Positions 38,629 to 48,800 of a stretch of DNA of 64,000 nt are shown here, one piece after another (the stretch's first letter is position 1; every line of letters begins with the position of its first letter). The notes under the pieces were generated by a model. That model ran no database searches, had not been told where the DNA came from, and saw nothing but the letters and a program-made list of their open reading frames with translations. Source of the DNA: Shewanella putrefaciens (GTDB lineage: Bacteria > Pseudomonadota > Gammaproteobacteria > Enterobacterales > Shewanellaceae); assembly GCF_016406305.1 (NCBI RefSeq), contig NZ_CP066369.1, forward strand, positions 3,366,501 to 3,430,500, in the 5' to 3' direction. The translations under genes and the position numbers were made by a program.

Positions 38629-39834
38629 TTAGCTGCGCAGTGCTAGCTCAACGATAACTGGCGCATGGTCAGTACTGTAAGCATCGCGCTCATATTCGGG
38701 TCTGACTAAGTGCCTATCGCAGGTCTGATAATCGATGACTTGCGCCAAACTGCGGCTGTGGCTCGCATCAAACTCGCTTGAAAGCAAAATGTAATCCAGC
38801 ACTGAACCTTTAGGGCCATAGTAATGGGTCGCCGCCCTGTGTTCCCTATGGTAAGCGGTATTGCCAGTCAAACTGTCCCTCAAGTTCGCTTCAATAAATA
38901 ACTCATAGGCATCCTTAAGCTGATACTGGGCAAACACCGCCGCTAACGCAGCATCCGATAAATGTCCAAGGCCAGCGGCTTTAATATCATTACTGTGAAT
39001 GCTCTCGCCCTGTATCGTTAACGCATCTAAAGCGCCCATCGTTAGGCTGTCATTAAAGTCACCCATTAGGATAACGGGATGTTTAGATTCTTGTCTTCGT
39101 ACCAATATGCCATTGAATAATAATGCGGCTTCCGCGCCGCGCTGCATGGTGGATGCCCAGCGGCCTAGGGCTTGCTCTGTGAGTAATTGGGTTTCTGAAT
39201 GCAGCTTCATGCTTGCTGTAGGCGCCACATGGTCTACACCAAGGGGCTGATGTTCAAATGGCTTAGGTTCAAATGGCTTAGGTTCAAATGGCTTAGGCTC
39301 GAGCGCTAATCCCGCGCGTTTTGATTTAAAGTGCACCACATAGTGATCACACAAACCTATTTGCGGCACCTCAATGGTTGCCCGCAGCACCTTGCGGCTA
39401 AAGGCAAATTCACTCGATAATCCCATGGCCGCCACTAAGCGTTCGTCAGGTTCAACACTGCTGACTTCCACTATGGGATAACGGGAGGCAAGTGCGACCA
39501 CTGGGCTGCGATAAATGTAATCACTGATAAGCGTGGGCTCATCGACAATCGCAAAATGCACTAAACCTTGCTCACTGGCGATTCGTTTGAGCGGTTCAGG
39601 GCTAAACACTTCTTGAAATCCCACAATATCGAGCTGGCGATGTGCGAGAAACTCACTCAACCACTGACACTTTTTCTGCCACTGGCCATGGCTATAGATA
39701 TTTTCAAAATCGTAGTAGGCCAAAGGTGGTTCAATAAAATTAAACAGATTGATACTGGCGATCTTAATATTGGCCGCCCTCGTATGGGGAACGGCAGCCA
39801 TCTTTAACTTTGGCTCATCGATATCATGTGTCAC
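38629..39834 (-). CDS. Endonuclease/exonuclease/phosphatase-fold protein
   Basis: A 401-residue protein of the DNase I-like EEP superfamily. Key motifs are DIVGFQEVF (catalytic Glu) near residue 73, GDFNDS near residue 258 and STDHAPV (catalytic His) near the C-terminus. There is no signal peptide, so it is probably cytosolic. Substrate is unknown; the family includes nucleases, phosphodiesterases and lipid phosphatases. An in-frame DNA repeat inserts three EPKPF units at about residue 180, between conserved blocks, probably a surface loop. Confidence 0.8.
   Translation of the reverse strand: MTHDIDEPKLKMAAVPHTRAANIKIASINLFNFIEPPLAYYDFENIYSHGQWQKKCQWLSEFLAHRQLDIVGFQEVFSPEPLKRIASEQGLVHFAIVDEPTLISDYIYRSPVVALASRYPIVEVSSVEPDERLVAAMGLSSEFAFSRKVLRATIEVPQIGLCDHYVVHFKSKRAGLALEPKPFEPKPFEPKPFEHQPLGVDHVAPTASMKLHSETQLLTEQALGRWASTMQRGAEAALLFNGILVRRQESKHPVILMGDFNDSLTMGALDALTIQGESIHSNDIKAAGLGHLSDAALAAVFAQYQLKDAYELFIEANLRDSLTGNTAYHREHRAATHYYGPKGSVLDYILLSSEFDASHSRSLAQVIDYQTCDRHLVRPEYERDAYSTDHAPVIVELALRS
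39252..39296. repeat. In-frame 15-bp tandem repeat, three copies
   Basis: GTTCAAATGGCTTAG is repeated exactly three times inside the EEP-family gene. On the minus strand each unit encodes EPKPF-like residues. Because the unit is 15 bp, copy-number change would keep the frame, so the loop length could vary between strains. Confidence 0.92.
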
Positions 39835-40421
39835 AGCTTAATACCTCTCAATCTGAATACGGCGGTGGATATTTATGCTCCCATTGGCTTATCAGCAAAG
39901 CTCAATTTACAAAACATACCGACAACCTTTGCAAGCACAAAAAATCATCAATGGCCGCAATAAATTCACACTAAACCCAGCATTACATAAGTGTTAACTT
40001 TTGCTTAAAATATAAATCTAAACAAAAACATATGTAATCTTTTGTGCGGTTGACTTTCGATTTGAGTCCCTTAAAATCAAGCCACTTTTCATCATTGCGG
40101 AGACCCACTGTGGGCACACACATAAGCGACAGTAGATGCCCTGTCCAAAAGACAGGATTTAACGCCTAGCACTAGCCCGCAATCATTGCTGCTACCTGCT
40201 AAGCAGGGTAGTAGTGTGAACCATTCTTCACTCCGCCTCCCCCAAATATTAATCACAAACCCTAAAGCCTAGGCCTATGGCTGCGCTTTTCGCTATTCCA
40301 GCAGGTTCGCTGGAGTTGGGTTATGTGTATTTTTTGCATCTCAAAGCAAGTTTTTGCCTCAGTAGACTTCGTTTACCCCTAAAGGTTTTTGCCTAAGGGT
40401 TTACATCTGAGGAGCCTAACC
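39835..40421 (+). other. 587-bp gene-free region before the mgtE operon
   Basis: No ORF with a ribosome-binding site is visible here. The first 240 bp are AT-rich and probably hold the promoters of the divergent EEP gene and of the mgtE operon. The remainder contains several hairpins (see 40104-40217) and, at about 40296-40316, a further small stem CCAGC / GCTGG. The last 70 bp have an imperfect pair of copies of a motif around TTTTTGCCT. Confidence 0.6.
40104..40217 (+). promoter_or_regulatory. Candidate structured leader RNA upstream of mgtE
   Basis: Three consecutive hairpins are visible. CCCA/TGGG is at 40104-40114. CCTGTC/GACAGG with a CAAAA loop is at 40140-40156. A longer arm at 40170-40216 has an outer stem CACTA/TAGTG and an inner stem around CTACCTGC/GCAGGGTAG. 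The position, in a long leader before a magnesium-transporter operon, suggests cis regulation. I could not match it to the M-box or yybP-ykoY consensus. Confidence 0.35.
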
Positions 40422-41141
40422 ATGGCTTATATAAACAACGCGTTCATTTTACGATCTTTATCCTGTGCAAGCATCAGCTTGTACTACAGCATGAGTGCGG
40501 CGGCATCGCACCTCGAAGTGGATGACCCAGCCCTTGCGGATCGCTGTGAATTAGAAATGGGCTGGCAACAACCTAGGTCGGATCATGCTCGCCCACAATT
40601 TAACGCAGCCACCACTTGCAGCCGCAATCAATGGGAATGGCATTTAGGATTAGCGTCCAATGCCCATGACGATATCCGCAAAGAGCAGGCTGAAGTCGGT
40701 ATCAAGCTGCCGCTCAACGTAAACTCTCACTTAGGTTTAGATTCAGATTCAGGTCGGCAGCAGGACGATTGGCACAGTGCTGTGGTGATCAATCTGCAAA
40801 AAAACCTTGATTCCAGTAACGAATTTACCACCGAAATGTTCGGCATAGTAGGCAAAACCTTAGGCGACTCCGATGTCAGCCTATATGCCAACTTAGGTTT
40901 CACCCATGGATTTAATGAGTCAAACCAATTACTTGCGGGTATTGCGGCGGCCTATGAACTCAATAGCCATCAGCGAGTGATAGTCGAGCTATACCAAAAA
41001 GAGTTGAGTAATCCGGCCTATCAGCTCGCCTATCAACACACGCCGCAACGACAGCTACAGCTGGAATTGAGCCTAGGCAATGCCCTTAGCGGCAACGCGC
41101 TGCAACTTGGCGCAGATATCACCTTTTACTTTGGTCACTAG
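40422..41141 (+). CDS. Exported outer-membrane-like protein of unknown function
   Basis: A 239-residue protein with a signal peptide (about residues 1-27, ending MSAAAS). The mature part has alternating polar and hydrophobic residues with many Asn, Gln and aromatic residues, as in small beta-barrels, for example VSLYANLGFTHGFN and the C-terminal LQLGADITFYFGH. This suggests an outer-membrane barrel, but I recognise no family. The ATG at 40422 has GAGGAG seven bases upstream. It precedes mgtE by 19 bp, so the two are almost certainly co-transcribed, which hints at a role with divalent cations. Confidence 0.7.
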   Translation: MAYINNAFILRSLSCASISLYYSMSAAASHLEVDDPALADRCELEMGWQQPRSDHARPQFNAATTCSRNQWEWHLGLASNAHDDIRKEQAEVGIKLPLNVNSHLGLDSDSGRQQDDWHSAVVINLQKNLDSSNEFTTEMFGIVGKTLGDSDVSLYANLGFTHGFNESNQLLAGIAAAYELNSHQRVIVELYQKELSNPAYQLAYQHTPQRQLQLELSLGNALSGNALQLGADITFYFGH

Positions 41142-41160
41142 ATCGTTGAGAGAATGAACT

Positions 41161-42534
41161 ATGAACATGAATAACAGCACAAACAACACTAAACAAATCA
41201 TCCATAACCTACAGATGATTGTCGAGCAACGCAGTGCCAGCGCCATGGCTGAATTAGCCGAAAAACGTCATCCTGCCGATATTGCCGCCGTATTTAACGT
41301 CTTTAACCAAGCTCAGCAAGTCCTATTGTTGCAACTGGCAACGCCTAAGGTTTGCGCTAATCTGTTTCGTTACCTGAGCGACGAACTCCAGGCAAGCTTA
41401 GTGCAGCAGTTAGATAAAACCACGCTTTCGGCGCTACTGGTGCACATGGCGGCCGATGAACGTGCCGACCTTTACAATTTACTCGATGAACCCCAGCAAG
41501 CGGCGATTCTACCTGCGCTAGCCTTGGCCAAGCGGGAAGATATGCGCACCCTCGCCGCCTATGATAAAGCCAAGGTCGGTGCTGTCATGACCTCGGATTA
41601 CACATTACTTAATAGCCGTCATACCGCGGCAGAGGCCATTGATACCCTACGCACCGAGGCCGCCGATAAGGAAACTATTTATCAAACCTATGTGGTGGAC
41701 ATGTTAGGCCGCTTAATAGGAACTGTGTCTCTAAGGCAGCTATTGCTGGCACAGCCCCACGAGCGAGTGGTCGATTTTATGAAGCCCGACCCCGTAGCCC
41801 TCGATGCCAACGCCTTTCGCGAAGAAGCGGTACAGATGATCGCCCATTACGACTTAATGGCGCTGCCCGTAGTCAATGGCAAAGGCCAACTCGTCGGTAT
41901 CGTCACCTACGATGATGCCATGGATATCGCCAGCTCACAGGCGGATCTTGAGTTCACGAAAACCGCGGCCATCGGCAATATTGACCATAACCTTAAGACC
42001 GCCAGCATTGGTTTACTCTACCGTAAACGTGTGGTTTGGCTGGTTATTTTGGTATTTGGTAATATCTTCTCAGGAGCGGGGATCGCCTTTTTCGAAGATA
42101 CCATTGCCAGTTATGTATCCTTGGTCTTCTTCCTGCCGTTACTTATCGATAGCGGCGGTAATGCGGGCTCACAATCGGCCACCTTAATGGTGCGCGGTTT
42201 AGCCACGGGGGAAGTTAAAATCAAGGATTGGCTATCTATGCTCAGCCGCGAATTACTGGTGGCGGGTTTACTGGGTGCCAGCATGGCCGCGGCCGTATCA
42301 CTGCTCGGCTTCTGGCGCGGCGGGCCTGAAATCGCTCTGGTTGTCGCGATCACTATGCAAATTGTGGTGATTATTGGCAGCTTGATTGGTATGTCGCTGC
42401 CCTTCCTGCTGAGCAAATTAAAGATGGATCCGGCGGCGGCGAGTGCGCCACTGATCACCTCCATCGCCGATATCATTGGTGTGTTGGTTTACTTCAGCAT
42501 TGCAACCCTAGTGCTCGATTTACCTATGCCTTAG
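41161..42534 (+). CDS. mgtE: Magnesium transporter MgtE
   Basis: A 457-residue inner-membrane magnesium channel. The N-terminal helical MgtE_N domain (about 30-130) and a CBS pair (about 135-255) sense cytosolic magnesium and gate the pore. Five membrane helices fill residues 280-455. The pore signature DSGGNAGSQSATL near residue 330 is intact. CorC at 8354 is the other gene in the window linked to magnesium. No terminator with a T tract follows; a weak hairpin lies at about 42545-42580. Confidence 0.95.
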   Translation: MNMNNSTNNTKQIIHNLQMIVEQRSASAMAELAEKRHPADIAAVFNVFNQAQQVLLLQLATPKVCANLFRYLSDELQASLVQQLDKTTLSALLVHMAADERADLYNLLDEPQQAAILPALALAKREDMRTLAAYDKAKVGAVMTSDYTLLNSRHTAAEAIDTLRTEAADKETIYQTYVVDMLGRLIGTVSLRQLLLAQPHERVVDFMKPDPVALDANAFREEAVQMIAHYDLMALPVVNGKGQLVGIVTYDDAMDIASSQADLEFTKTAAIGNIDHNLKTASIGLLYRKRVVWLVILVFGNIFSGAGIAFFEDTIASYVSLVFFLPLLIDSGGNAGSQSATLMVRGLATGEVKIKDWLSMLSRELLVAGLLGASMAAAVSLLGFWRGGPEIALVVAITMQIVVIIGSLIGMSLPFLLSKLKMDPAAASAPLITSIADIIGVLVYFSIATLVLDLPMP

Positions 42535-42812
42535 ATAAGATCAATGGGGAGCACCGCCGATGGTTTTGGCCGTGCTTCCCAGCAACACTTCCTTTCTCAA
42601 CTGTCTATAGAAACTTCCGATAAAAACTAGGGCCTCGCTTTGTTCTCCTCGCTAAATCGGCTAATAACCACAAAAAATATAAGAATAAACCCTAGGGATC
42701 GGGTAATATTTCACTAACAAGATTAATTTTTACCTATCCTTAACATTCGTAAATCCACAACCATTCAACAAGCAGTAACCATAACGATACTAACAAAGGT
42801 TTAGAGGTTTTT

Positions 42813-43901
42813 ATGTGGTTTAATTCCAAGCTCAAATCGGAAAATAATGTACTCAAGCAACAACTCGCCGAGCAGCAGCGTAGGCATCAAATCGAAATTG
42901 ATGAACTAAAAGCTATGGTGCGTGAAAACGAAACCATGCAGCAGCAATCGCGCCAAAATACCGATCTTTTTAATGAAGTGATTGTCTGCCAAAACCAAGG
43001 GGGCGAGATGCTACATGCGGTGCGCGATGGACTAGCCCAAAGCGCTGAATTGCTCACCGCCGAACAAGAAGAACTGTCAGAACTCGATAAAATTTTCGAT
43101 CAGACCCGTGTCGCCATAGTGAGCTTAGGTAATAGGGCGACTTATATTAATGAGCAGGCCATGAGCAGCATGAAAGCCGTGACCGAACTAGATACGACAA
43201 CCTCATCGATCAACCAATTTGTCGCGGCAATTCAAGGCATTTCAGAACAAACTAACCTTCTAGCATTGAATGCCGCCATCGAAGCTGCCCGGGCGGGCGA
43301 AGCGGGACGGGGCTTTGCCGTAGTTGCCGATGAAGTGCGCCAGCTGGCGAGTAAAGCCCATGAGGCCAGCAGCCAAATTGAAAAACTCGTAAAGCAAATT
43401 GTCACTCAAGCAGCGAGCATTAAAGAGATTGTTCATAATAATCAAAGCAGTGCTATGGATGTCGCCTCATCATCCACCCAGATAGGCCAAGTGGTTGAAG
43501 ACGTATTACAGCGCTCTAAAAAAATGCAACAGGTTATCCATAACGCCGCCACCGCCTCTTTCTTAAATACCACTAAACTCGACCATGCGGTTTGGAAGAG
43601 CAACGTATATCAACTGATTGAAAAACCAAAGCATAGTCACGATGTAAACTCGCATACCGAGTGTCGCTTAGGGCAATGGTATTTCAAAGGATTTGGGGCT
43701 GAACATTATCAGCATTTGAGTAACTTCAAGGCCTTAGATGCACCACATAAGGCGGTGCACGAGGCGGGTAAAGCGGCGCTCAACGCCAGGCAAAAGGGTC
43801 ATCTGCCTGAGATGGTGAAACAACTGCACCTCATGGAAGATGCCAGTATGCGCGTTGTCCATTGCCTAGATAATCTTATGCGGGATGTGTATCGGGCCTA
43901 G
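42813..43901 (+). CDS. Soluble methyl-accepting chemotaxis protein with CZB domain
   Basis: A 362-residue cytoplasmic chemoreceptor without any membrane segment. An N-terminal coiled coil (about 1-45) is followed by the signalling domain with the hairpin tip [21 protein letters not shown] near residue 148. The C-terminal CZB zinc-binding domain (about 262-355) shows [23 protein letters not shown] and PHKAVHEAG, which supply its His and Cys ligands. Known CZB receptors sense zinc status or hypochlorous acid through the Cys; which applies here is unknown. It stands alone. Confidence 0.9.
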   Translation: MWFNSKLKSENNVLKQQLAEQQRRHQIEIDELKAMVRENETMQQQSRQNTDLFNEVIVCQNQGGEMLHAVRDGLAQSAELLTAEQEELSELDKIFDQTRVAIVSLGNRATYINEQAMSSMKAVTELDTTTSSINQFVAAIQGISEQTNLLALNAAIEAARAGEAGRGFAVVADEVRQLASKAHEASSQIEKLVKQIVTQAASIKEIVHNNQSSAMDVASSSTQIGQVVEDVLQRSKKMQQVIHNAATASFLNTTKLDHAVWKSNVYQLIEKPKHSHDVNSHTECRLGQWYFKGFGAEHYQHLSNFKALDAPHKAVHEAGKAALNARQKGHLPEMVKQLHLMEDASMRVVHCLDNLMRDVYRA

Positions 43902-43961
43902 ATCACAGTAGTGTCTAATCCACTATTTATAACCAACTGTTTACAAACAAGAAATCCCCAT

Positions 43962-43990
43962 AAAAGAGCGCCATATCCGCGCTCTTTTTT
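43962..43990 (+). terminator. Terminator after the chemoreceptor gene
   Basis: The ten-pair stem AAAAGAGCGC / GCGCTCTTTT with a seven-base loop is followed by more Ts, 60 bp after the stop codon. Confidence 0.88.
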
Positions 43991-44099
43991 ATCATCCCAA
44001 GCGTATATTAAATTTAATCTTAGAAAATCCCCCCAAAGCTATACTTGATTTGTGCACAGGGTTCATCTTTAATCGTTTCAAGAGCAAGCGGTGAGACTC

Positions 44100-44117
44100 A
44101 ATTATAACGTTATAATT
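44100..44117 (+). promoter_or_regulatory. Perfect 18-bp palindrome, possible operator
   Basis: AATTATAACGTTATAATT is a perfect palindrome 13 bp before the start codon of the solute-binding-protein gene. Its right half contains TATAAT. It may be a repressor site over the promoter or the ribosome-binding region. No known regulator can be named. Confidence 0.4.
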
Positions 44118-44130
44118 TTTAAGGTTATTA

Positions 44131-44904
44131 ATGAAATTAATCACAGGCACTTTATTAGCTATTTTTCTCTTCTGTGCACTTTCCCCTAGCGCGCAACCGC
44201 TGAATATCTATACCGAAGAATGGTCGCCGATCAGTTTTTCCATCGAGGGTAAACCCACAGGTTTAGCGGTTCAGGTCGTAGAAGAAATTCAGCAGCGCAT
44301 CAAAAACTCAGATCCTATAAGAGTCGTACCTTGGGCTAGGGGCTGGAAAATGCTAACCGAACAGCCCAATACAGTCCTGTTTACAATGACGCGCACGGCC
44401 GAAAGGGAACAGATGTTTACTATGATAGGGCCCGTTGCCGTCGGCACGACTAATTTTTATGCTTTAAAAAATAGCGGCATAAAAATCAATACCCTAGATG
44501 ATGCTAAAACGGCTAAGGCGATTGGCGTCTATCGTGCCTCAGTGGAGGAACAATTACTCATTGAACATGGTTTTAGCAATATTGCCGCCTCATCGACTCC
44601 GCTATTGAGTGCAAAGCAATTGATGAAACATCGTATCGATCTTTGGTGTAATGCCAATCTCACCGCACCGAGCATTCTTGCCGAAGCGGGTGCCAGTATT
44701 GATGATGTCGAGTCCCTCTATACCATCAGTGCCAATCATCTGTATATTGCCTTTTCAAAGGGCACGCCCAATGATGTGATCGAGCAATGGAAAACCAGCC
44801 TCGAAGCGATAAAAGCCGATGGCACCTTCAAAGCGATTTACCACACTTGGCTCCCCAAGGATATCCCGCCGATGCAAACCGAGCGAATTGGGCTTAGCCA
44901 CTAA
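44131..44904 (+). CDS. Periplasmic solute-binding protein (SBP_bac_3 family)
   Basis: A 257-residue protein with a signal peptide ending SPSAQP near residue 22. The mature part has the two-lobed amino-acid-binding fold: LNIYTEEWSPISFSIEGKPTGLAVQVVEEI opens lobe 1 and VGTTNFYALKNSGIKI marks the hinge. It is an orphan, with no permease or ATPase gene beside it. Such orphan binding proteins in Shewanella are often annotated as amino-acid ABC components, but a different role (sensing) is possible. Ligand unknown. Confidence 0.8.
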   Translation: MKLITGTLLAIFLFCALSPSAQPLNIYTEEWSPISFSIEGKPTGLAVQVVEEIQQRIKNSDPIRVVPWARGWKMLTEQPNTVLFTMTRTAEREQMFTMIGPVAVGTTNFYALKNSGIKINTLDDAKTAKAIGVYRASVEEQLLIEHGFSNIAASSTPLLSAKQLMKHRIDLWCNANLTAPSILAEAGASIDDVESLYTISANHLYIAFSKGTPNDVIEQWKTSLEAIKADGTFKAIYHTWLPKDIPPMQTERIGLSH

Positions 44905-44977
44905 ATCGAATCTTTTTGACCCACCGATTGCGCTGAGAAAGGAGCTTTTATAAAGAAGCTCTTAGAATGGACCACGC

Positions 44978-45727
44978 TTAGAAAGGACAGTCGCAAATCC
45001 AGTCGATACGCTCGCCCGTTATTGGGTGGTCGAAGGCTAAGCGGGTCGCATGCAGCATTAATCTGCGGTGATTGGTTATCTTAGTTGTACCAAGCCCATG
45101 CGCATCAACTGTGTCCACATCAGCTGTGTCAGCCACCTTCTCCCCCACGCCGCCATAGAGATCGCATCCTAGAATCGAATGCCCCAATTGCTGACTGTGG
45201 AGCCTAAGTTGATGGGTGCGGCCAGAAACGGGAGTAAATTCGACCCGAGTGGCAAAAGGCTCGGTTAATCGTTCCAGCACCCGATATTCGCTGATCGCAG
45301 CTTTGCCTGTGCTATGGCAAATCTTCTGCAGTGGGAAATGCTCGATATTCTTAGCGATCGGCAGATTAATCACCCCGCTGTCAGCGGCGATATGCCCATG
45401 GAGCAGAGCGGTGTAACGCTTCTCAAGAGTGCGTGCCTGAAACTGCTTAGTCAACAAGCCATTAACGGTTTTATTGCGCGCCACCAGCATGATCCCCGAA
45501 GTGCCAAAATCGAGTCTGTGCACTAAGGTGGCACTCGGAAAATCCTGCACTAACCGATAATGTACCGAGTCTAAGTTGAGCGGATTCTTCCCCGACAGGC
45601 TCAATAAGCCGCTCGGCTTATCTATCAGTAAAATATCACTATCTTGATAAAGGATCTTAATCTGGCCCTCACAGGGCGGCGCAATAAAAGTATCGACTTT
45701 GGCAAGGCCATCGATTGGAGCTGACAT
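44978..45727 (-). CDS. RluA-family RNA pseudouridine synthase
   Basis: A 249-residue pseudouridine synthase. The catalytic aspartate is in VHRLDFGTSGIMLVA near residue 69, and SGRTHQLRLHSQQLGHSILG near residue 167 is the RluA/RluC/RluD family motif. There is no S4 domain, and overall it resembles E. coli RluA (23S U746 and tRNA U32), but Shewanella genomes hold several paralogues, so the target is not certain. A terminator-like palindrome lies downstream of carB and upstream of this gene. Confidence 0.85.
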   Translation of the reverse strand: MSAPIDGLAKVDTFIAPPCEGQIKILYQDSDILLIDKPSGLLSLSGKNPLNLDSVHYRLVQDFPSATLVHRLDFGTSGIMLVARNKTVNGLLTKQFQARTLEKRYTALLHGHIAADSGVINLPIAKNIEHFPLQKICHSTGKAAISEYRVLERLTEPFATRVEFTPVSGRTHQLRLHSQQLGHSILGCDLYGGVGEKVADTADVDTVDAHGLGTTKITNHRRLMLHATRLAFDHPITGERIDWICDCPF

Positions 45728-45819
45728 AGTTTTTCAAGCAACCTAAATGGGAAATAAAATGAGTTAAGTCATACTCAAAACAAGCTGAAAAACTCAATAA
45801 AACAGACACAGGCCTAAAT

Positions 45820-45855
45820 AATAAGGCCGTATAACCTAGGTTATACGGCCTTATT
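45820..45855 (-). terminator. Perfect 36-bp palindrome downstream of carB
   Basis: Two exact 18-bp halves (AATAAGGCCGTATAACCT and its complement) meet at CCTAGG, 21 bp after the carB stop. In minus orientation it ends in TTATT followed by ATTT. It is a likely terminator for carAB, and has the same length and centre as the palindrome at 11741-11776. Confidence 0.75.
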
Positions 45856-45876
45856 GACGTGCATTAACAGTCAGAC

Positions 45877-48800
45877 TTATTTAGCCAGCACGCGCTGATG
45901 TAGCTCTTGTACCGAAGTCACATTAGTACGGTCATCGGCAGCATGGGCCATACAAGTGGCGAATGCGGCGTTCATGGTCGTAGTGTAGTTCACCTTGTAA
46001 CGCAGTGCACCACGGCGCAATTGACGAGAATCTTCAATCGCTTGACGACCTTCGGTGGTGTTGACGATATAAGTGTATTCACCATTCTTGATGCGATCGA
46101 GAATGTGTGGACGACCTTCGTGCACCTTGTTTACTAAGCGTGGGTTGATACCCGCTTCGCCTAGGATAACCGCAGTACCGTGGGTGGCATCGATTTGGTA
46201 ACCCAATTCGATTAACTTAGCCGCTAAATCGGCAACGCGTTTCTTATCGCTGTTACGCACAGACAATAACGCACGACCCGACTTAGGCACCTCAGAAGTC
46301 GCCCCTAACTGCGCCTTAGCATAGGCTTCGGCGAAGGTATCGCCCACGCCCATAACTTCACCGGTAGAGCGCATTTCTGGGCCTAACAGTGGGTCAACAC
46401 CGGGGAACTTATTAAAGGGCAACACCACTTCTTTCACAGAGTAGAAAGGTGGGATCACTTCTTTAGTGAAGTTTTGCGACTTCAAGCTTTGACCCGCCAT
46501 CACACGGGCGGCAATCTTAGCTAAAGGCACGCCCGTCGCTTTAGAGACAAATGGCACAGTACGGGCAGCACGTGGGTTAACTTCAATCATGTAGATTTCG
46601 TTATCTTTCACGGCAAACTGTACGTTCATCAAACCGATAACACCGAGCTCCATTGCCAGTTTACCCACTTGCACGCGCATGCGGTCTTGGATTTCTTGGC
46701 TTAAAGTGTACGGTGGCAATGAACAACCAGAGTCACCCGAGTGTACACCCGCCTGCTCAATATGCTCCATAATGGCGCCGATCACCACGGTTTCACCGTC
46801 ACATACGGCGTCGATATCCACTTCGATAGCATCATCTAAGAAGCGATCAAGTAATACTGGCGACGCGTTAGATACGCTCACGGCTTCGTTAAAGTAGCGC
46901 AGTAAGTCCTGTTGGTCGTACACGATTTCCATCGCGCGGCCGCCCAATACATAGGATGGACGCACCACTAGCGGATAACCAATACGCTCGGCGGCAATCA
47001 CAGCACCTTCAACAGTGGTGACTGTATCGTTTTCAGGCTGCTTCATCTCTAAGCGTTGAATCGCCTGTTGGAAACGCTCACGGTCTTCTGCACGGTCAAT
47101 CGCATCTGGGCTAGTACCGATAATAGGCACGCCTGCAGCTTCAAGGGCACGGGCCAGTTTCAATGGCGTTTGGCCACCGTACTGCACAATAACGCCTTTT
47201 GGCTTCTCGATACGGACGATTTCTAATACGTCTTCCAGTGTGACTGGCTCGAAGTACAGACGGTCTGATGTGTCGTAGTCGGTGGAAACGGTTTCAGGGT
47301 TACAGTTGACCATGATGGTTTCATAACCGTCTTCACGTAGCGCTAACGCCGCGTGCACACAGCAATAATCGAACTCGATACCTTGACCAATACGGTTTGG
47401 ACCACCACCTAACACCATGATTTTGTCACGGTTTGAAGGATTAGCTTCGCACTCTTCCTCATAGGTTGAGTACATATAAGCCGTGTCTGTGGCAAATTCG
47501 GCCGCACAGGTATCCACGCGCTTGTAGACAGGGTGCAGATTAAAACGGTCACGCAGCTTACGCACTTCGGCTTCGCTCACGCCTAATACATCGGCCAGAC
47601 GCGCATCGGCAAAGCCTTTACGCTTGAGCTTACGCAGTAAATCTTCGTTTAAGCCCGCAAGGCCCGCTTCGGCAACTTGGCCTTCTAGCTGGACAAGCTC
47701 TTCGATTTGAACCAGGAACCAAGGGTCGATATTGGTCAGGCGGAAGATCTCATCTAGGCCAAGACCTGCGCGCATCGCATCGGCAATGTACCAAATACGG
47801 TCACAACCAGGCTCTTTCAGCTCGAGGCGAATGCGTGACATAGCCTCGGGCTTAGTCATATCAGTGATAGGGTCTAAACCATGGCGACTTACTTCTAAAC
47901 CACGCAAAGCTTTTTGCAGTGACTCTTGGAAAGTACGGCCAATAGCCATCACTTCACCCACTGATTTCATCTGCGTGGTTAAACGATCGTTGGAACCCGC
48001 GAACTTTTCAAAGTTAAAACGCGGTACTTTAGTCACAACGTAGTCGATTGCAGGCTCGAATGACGCAGGCGTACGACCACCTGTGATGTCGTTCATCAAC
48101 TCATCGAGGGTGAAACCGACTGCTAATTTAGCGGCGATTTTCGCAATCGGGAAACCCGTTGCCTTCGATGCCAATGCCGATGAGCGCGATACCCTTGGGT
48201 TCATCTCGATGATCACCATACGGCCATCTTTCGGATTAATACCAAACTGTACGTTTGAACCGCCCGTTTCCACCCCAATCTCACGCAGTACGGCCATAGA
48301 GGCGTTGCGCATCAATTGGTATTCTTTGTCGGTCAGGGTTTGTGCTGGCGCAACGGTAATAGAGTCGCCGGTGTGCACGCCCATAGGGTCGAAGTTTTCG
48401 ATAGAACAGACGATGATGCAGTTGTCGTTACGGTCACGGACCACTTCCATCTCGTACTCTTTCCAACCGATTAAGCTTTCATCGATTAGCAGTTCTTTGG
48501 TTGGCGATAAATCGAGACCCTGGGAACAAATTTCTTCAAACTCTTCCTTGTTGTAGGCGATACCGCCACCCGAACCACCCATAGTGAATGATGGACGGAT
48601 AATACAAGGGAAACCGACTTGGTCGAGTACGCCATAGGCTTCTTCCATGCTGTGGGCAATGCCCGCGCGTGGACATTCTAAGCCAATGCTCTTCATGGCT
48701 TTGTCGAAACGGCTACGGTCTTCTGCTTTATCAATCGCATCAGCGGTCGCACCAATCATCTCGACATTGAATTCCGCCAGCACACCTTTGGCTTCAAGCT

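Noticed and set aside
40104..40217. M-box or yybP-ykoY riboswitch
   Set aside because: The conserved strings of those consensus sequences could not be found, so only an unassigned structured leader is reported.
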